Assembly (NCBI RefSeq): GCF_030695125.1
Contig: NZ_JAUYTP010000068.1
Coordinates: forward strand, 62,001-126,000
Length of the DNA: 64,000 nt
Direction: 5' to 3'
Origin: Allobosea sp.
GTDB taxonomy: Bacteria > Pseudomonadota > Alphaproteobacteria > Rhizobiales > Beijerinckiaceae
Positions 63,584 through 64,000 of this stretch are shown piece after piece. Each line of letters starts with the position of its first letter. The stretch's first letter is position 1. Made by a program: the position numbers and the translations under genes. The notes beneath the pieces are model-generated. The model saw only the letters and a list, made by a program, of their open reading frames with translations, was not told the DNA's origin and did no database searches.

Positions 63584-64000
63584 GAGGACGCTCGGCTGCG
63601 ACTGAGGGAGGGACGAAAATCGGTCAGGACGGGCTCGTTTGCCTCGTCCTCGGCCACGATCCAGGGCTCGGCAAACGCGCCGAGCCGCCAGGACTGGAAG
63701 CCTTGCGTCGCCTGCACGGCGTCGCAATAGGCGGCACTGACGGGGTCGAGCGCGATGGAATAGCCCGAGAACCGCGCCGTGACCGGCGCAAACATCGCAT
63801 CCGCTGCCGTGAAGGCCCCGAAGAGAAATGGCCCCTCCCCGCCGAAGCGCTCGCGCGCCTCGCGCCAGATTGCGCTGATCCGCGCGACATCGAAGGCGAC
63901 CTTCGGGCCGCGATCGCGCGCGGCATGCACCCAGGCGAGGTTCATCGGGCAGGCGCCGCGCAAAGCCTGGAAGCCCGCATGCATCTCGGCCGCAACCGAG
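63580..64000 (-). CDS. glutathione S-transferase family protein, C-terminal part
   Basis: The frame is open to the right edge, so this is the last 139 residues of a gene whose start lies beyond the window. The visible part is the helical GST C-terminal domain (FGAFTAADAMFAPVTARFSG then YCDAVQATQGFQSW); the N-terminal thioredoxin-like domain is missing from view. Its stop overlaps the ilvN start by ATGA. The link of a GST gene to ilvN is probably a matter of arrangement only. Confidence 0.8.
   Translation of the reverse strand, partial: SVAAEMHAGFQALRGACPMNLAWVHAARDRGPKVAFDVARISAIWREARERFGGEGPFLFGAFTAADAMFAPVTARFSGYSIALDPVSAAYCDAVQATQGFQSWRLGAFAEPWIVAEDEANEPVLTDFRPSLSRSRASS

Overview
The window reads as a chromosomal segment of a high-GC alphaproteobacterium, most likely in the Hyphomicrobiales (Rhizobiales); a Bosea-like genome is a guess from gene content only. 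Supporting signs are an HWE-type histidine kinase, a PuuD urate hydroxylase, a GTTC-N7-GTTC alphaproteobacterial LexA box, GTGA/ATGA overlaps inside operons, and families of palindromic intergenic repeats. There is no insertion sequence, prophage block or CRISPR array. Coding density is high and almost every gene is intact; only the two edge genes are cut.

Layout. 1-1150: end of a DMT transporter and an XRE-cupin regulator. 1193-8494 (minus): a TRAP transporter (dctP-dctQ-dctM), a rhodanese, an orphan molybdenum-hydroxylase large subunit of the CoxL form II type and two c-type cytochromes. 8772-12456: a Kbp-like BON-LysM protein, a GlcG/HbpS-type protein and a YfhO-like membrane protein. 12627-16057: purine catabolism (puuD, uraH, and a fused puuE-uraD gene) that takes urate to allantoate. 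16162-16923: an SDR. 17136-19846: a two-gene DNA-repair operon (radical SAM protein and DUF4130-UdgX) behind a LexA box.

20329-36917 is a storage-glucan region: glgP, two glgX genes, glgA, glgB, malQ and treY, with a brnTA toxin-antitoxin pair and a small DUF2934 gene embedded. glgC and treZ are not in the window. 36996-40191: a SNF2-like helicase, an M20 peptidase and a proline-rich small protein. 40333-42743: a second TRAP dctQM pair without a binding protein. 43031-43106: tRNA-Lys(CUU). 43266-46568: an NCS2 permease and leuA with a leucine-rich leader peptide. 46728-55599: mixed housekeeping genes (DUF1275, a lipoprotein, M3 peptidase, NUDIX, PhzF, EEP nuclease, pdxY, a SnoaL-like protein, HWE kinase). 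55756-58647: a NitT/TauT-type ABC importer. 58869-60038: a DedA protein and three very small membrane proteins. 60286-64000: branched-chain amino acid genes (ilvC, ilvN) with a TetR regulator, a mazEF pair and a coupled small membrane protein, then the end of a GST gene.

The only stretch above about 300 bases without a long gene is 46339-46727, upstream of leuA. It holds the predicted leucine leader peptide, its hairpin and a promoter candidate. Eight palindromic repeats in three families sit in intergenic spaces. No sequence search could be run; all names rest on family motifs read from the translated sequence.
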